Below are positions 62,613-64,000 of a DNA stretch of 64,000 nucleotides, in pieces. The notes below the pieces were generated by a model. That model saw nothing but the letters and a program-made list of their open reading frames with translations, was not told where the DNA came from and did not search any database. The stretch spans positions 422,942-486,941 of the forward strand of contig NZ_JBLWFH010000003.1 in NCBI RefSeq assembly GCF_050306235.1. Direction: 5' to 3'. Numbering within the stretch: position 1 is the stretch's first letter; the number at the start of each line of letters is the position of its first letter. The DNA is from Glaciecola sp947496235 (GTDB lineage Bacteria; Pseudomonadota; Gammaproteobacteria; Enterobacterales; Alteromonadaceae). The position numbers and the translations under genes were made by a program.

Positions 62613-63884
62613 GTGGCTTATTTAGTTGATTCTGATGACGTAAGAATTGGTTGCGAGATAACAATTGATACAGACCCGATAGAATTTCACGGGGGGCGAG
62701 TCATAGGAAAACTGCCAACGCTGTATGACTCCTCGGGTAAATACGTCGAGCCAGTCAACCAATGGTTTATTTACCTGATTGGAGTAAAGCGGCATGAAAA
62801 TATTAGCTCATACTCTCGCGCACTACTAAGTTACTGGCGTTTTCTAGAAGAAAATCGACTGACATGGAATGTGTTCCCTGTCATTAAATCATTAAAGCCA
62901 ACATACCGATTTAGAAATCAGCATCTATTAAAGAAAGCGAAGGAAGGAGATCTGGCCTTTTCAACAGCCAATACTTACATACGGCATGTTGTGCAATTTT
63001 ATAAATGGGCAGCACATGAACAGTTAATTACTATAACCGACCAAAACAAGCCATTTGAAATAGAGATCGTAAACATAAAAAATGAAAGTATGTTAGCCCA
63101 TATGATGCCGAAATTCACTGTTCAGACAAGTGACTTACGTATTCGAGTTCCTAGAAGTTCTCAAAGCAACAGAATACGCTCAATGAATCCATTATCACAA
63201 AAAAAACTAGCGATATTAAAAAGAGAACTACCGAAAGCATCAACTGAAACGGGCTTAATAATATTACTTGGACTCTTATGTGGTTTGCGCAAAGAAGAGG
63301 CAAGCAGTCTAACTATCGAGGCTCTAAGTCAAGCTTATACATGTGGGGAAGCAGACACTCGATTCAATATACCAATTGGACCAGACAATGGTGTTCAAAC
63401 AAAGAACAACAAAAAAAGAACGATCGAAATATCTTCTTCTTTAATAAACATACTAAATGAGTACGCTATCAGCGACAGGAGAATGATTAGATTAAAAAAG
63501 CTTCATGACAAAACTGAAAGTGATTCAAATTCGATTCAAAAGTGGGAACCACTATTTATCAGTCAACAAGGTAATCCCATGTCACCAGAAAGTGTTGGGA
63601 GTAGGTTTTGTGAGCTGCGTATGGAAATAAAAAAAACAAACGCAGACTTTAATCATGAATTCCATGATCTTAGAAGAACATATGCCACTTATCGACTACA
63701 AAGCCTATTGGATATCGGCATTCCTGCGTCGCAAGCTCTTTCACTAATCATGTCTTGGATGGGACATGAAGACGAAAGAACAACATGGAAATATCTCAGC
63801 TATTTAAAACGCAACGAGGCATTAGTATACAAAATATCCATGCTTGACCAAATCATGCATGATTCTTTAAAGGGGTATGCATAA
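62613..63884 (+). CDS. Tyrosine recombinase, GmtY-like (island integrase)
   Basis: 423 residues from a GTG at 62613. Catalytic residues of the tyrosine-recombinase family: first Arg in LLCGLRKEEAS, HDLRRTYAT (His-x-x-Arg), MGHEDERTTWKYLSY with second His/Trp region and the nucleophilic Tyr. The N-terminal region (LKPTYRFRNQHLLKKAKEGDLAFSTANTYIRHVVQFYKWA) looks like an SAM-like core-binding domain. Its size, N-terminal features and coupled downstream start recall GmtY, first gene of the gamma-mobile-trio islands; the match is from memory and not certain. Its stop overlaps the next start (TAATG). Confidence 0.85.
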   Translation: MAYLVDSDDVRIGCEITIDTDPIEFHGGRVIGKLPTLYDSSGKYVEPVNQWFIYLIGVKRHENISSYSRALLSYWRFLEENRLTWNVFPVIKSLKPTYRFRNQHLLKKAKEGDLAFSTANTYIRHVVQFYKWAAHEQLITITDQNKPFEIEIVNIKNESMLAHMMPKFTVQTSDLRIRVPRSSQSNRIRSMNPLSQKKLAILKRELPKASTETGLIILLGLLCGLRKEEASSLTIEALSQAYTCGEADTRFNIPIGPDNGVQTKNNKKRTIEISSSLINILNEYAISDRRMIRLKKLHDKTESDSNSIQKWEPLFISQQGNPMSPESVGSRFCELRMEIKKTNADFNHEFHDLRRTYATYRLQSLLDIGIPASQALSLIMSWMGHEDERTTWKYLSYLKRNEALVYKISMLDQIMHDSLKGYA

Positions 63885-63931
63885 TGTCAAGAAACATTGT
63901 TAACACGGTGGCTTGGGAGAAAGCCTTGTAG
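63884..63931 (+). pseudogene. Truncated second island gene (15 codons)
   Basis: The ATG overlaps the recombinase stop codon (TAATG), a sign of a translationally coupled second gene. The frame MSRNIVNTVAWEKAL ends at TAG after 15 codons. The sequence that follows has stops in all three plus-strand frames within about 30 bp. This fits a gene interrupted by an insertion near 63927. In gamma-mobile-trio islands the second gene (gmtZ) occupies this place. Confidence 0.5.
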
Positions 63932-64000
63932 TGGCATAGTTAGTTTGGCCACCTAACAAGAGATGGTATGCTGTTTAGCATATCAGGATTAGGTGACAAA
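63927..64000. mobile_element. Possible insertion-sequence end (partial, runs off window)
   Basis: From TGTAGTGGCATAGTTAG on, the sequence is non-coding. It has GTGGC/GCCAC symmetry (63931-63952), a perfect hairpin TATGCT-GTTT-AGCATA (63967-63982) and an AGGTGACAAA at the window edge that looks like a ribosome binding site just before a start codon. A TG terminus and GGCCACC-type sequence recall IS3-like ends. The rest of the element and its other end are outside the window. Confidence 0.35.

Noticed and set aside
1..64000. tRNA, rRNA or CRISPR arrays
   Set aside because: I saw no cloverleaf-like segments, rRNA motifs or regularly spaced direct repeats; the only regular repeats are the element ends near 10.4 and 11.6 kb.

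Overview
The window reads as chromosomal DNA of a marine gammaproteobacterium of the Alteromonadales (Glaciecola/Paraglaciecola/Alteromonas-like). Supporting this are an AT-rich base composition, the gene order nudF-yqiB-yqiA-parE divergent from tolC, the trxA/rho and rhlB-gppA neighbourhood, ubiE-ubiJ-ubiB, cnoX-yjeT-purA, and a TonB-receptor-linked pectin locus. The genus is inferred from gene content and order only. I recognised no rRNA, tRNA or CRISPR array.

Layout. 1-1400: two divergent, similarly built single-helix membrane proteins. 1.4-7.4 kb: a pectin-uptake locus (TonB-dependent receptor, GH105 unsaturated glucuronyl hydrolase, GH28 pectinase) with two copies of a LacI-type palindrome in the divergent promoter region. 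7.4-10.3 kb: small and unknown genes, including a TraB/GumN protein. 10.3-11.6 kb: a 1.3-kb insertion with Tn7-like ends placed exactly at the stop codon of parE. 11.6-17.8 kb: parE-yqiA-yqiB-nudF, tolC and a voltage-gated cation channel. 17.9-28.5 kb: a PrsT-like TPR lipoprotein, deaD, cysG, a transglutaminase-like protein and a propeller-amidohydrolase. 28.7-32.3 kb: a peptide-exporter cassette (HlyD-type adaptor, C39-peptidase ABC transporter, HTH-only LuxR regulator) with no visible precursor peptide. 32.3-42.4 kb: mostly minus-strand housekeeping (aldehyde dehydrogenase, purA, yjeT, cnoX, sugar dehydrogenase, dps, copper chaperone, purK-purE, M20 peptidase). 42.6-49.9 kb: tricorn-like protease, an AraC/AhpD-like/YrhK-like group, a Tat-exported intradiol dioxygenase, and a secreted protein whose promoter spacer contains nine consecutive Gs. 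50-62.3 kb: rho, trxA, rhlB-gppA, ubiE-ubiJ-ubiB, tag-like, prlC and gorA. 62.4-64 kb: the start of a genomic island with a tyrosine recombinase resembling GmtY, followed by a gene stopped after 15 codons by sequence that looks like an insertion-sequence end.

The most unusual feature is the element at 10304-11622. It has three 18-22 bp repeats at each end in opposite orientation, spread out on the left and tightly packed on the right. It has a 5-bp target duplication (ATCAA) and sits with its compact end against the 3' end of parE, yet contains no transposase. Removing it joins parE to the next gene with a 4-nt gap, so it appears to have split an operon. Other points worth following up are the orphan C39 exporter, the poly-G promoter, the acidic TFEDWTD channel filter and the interrupted island at the right edge.
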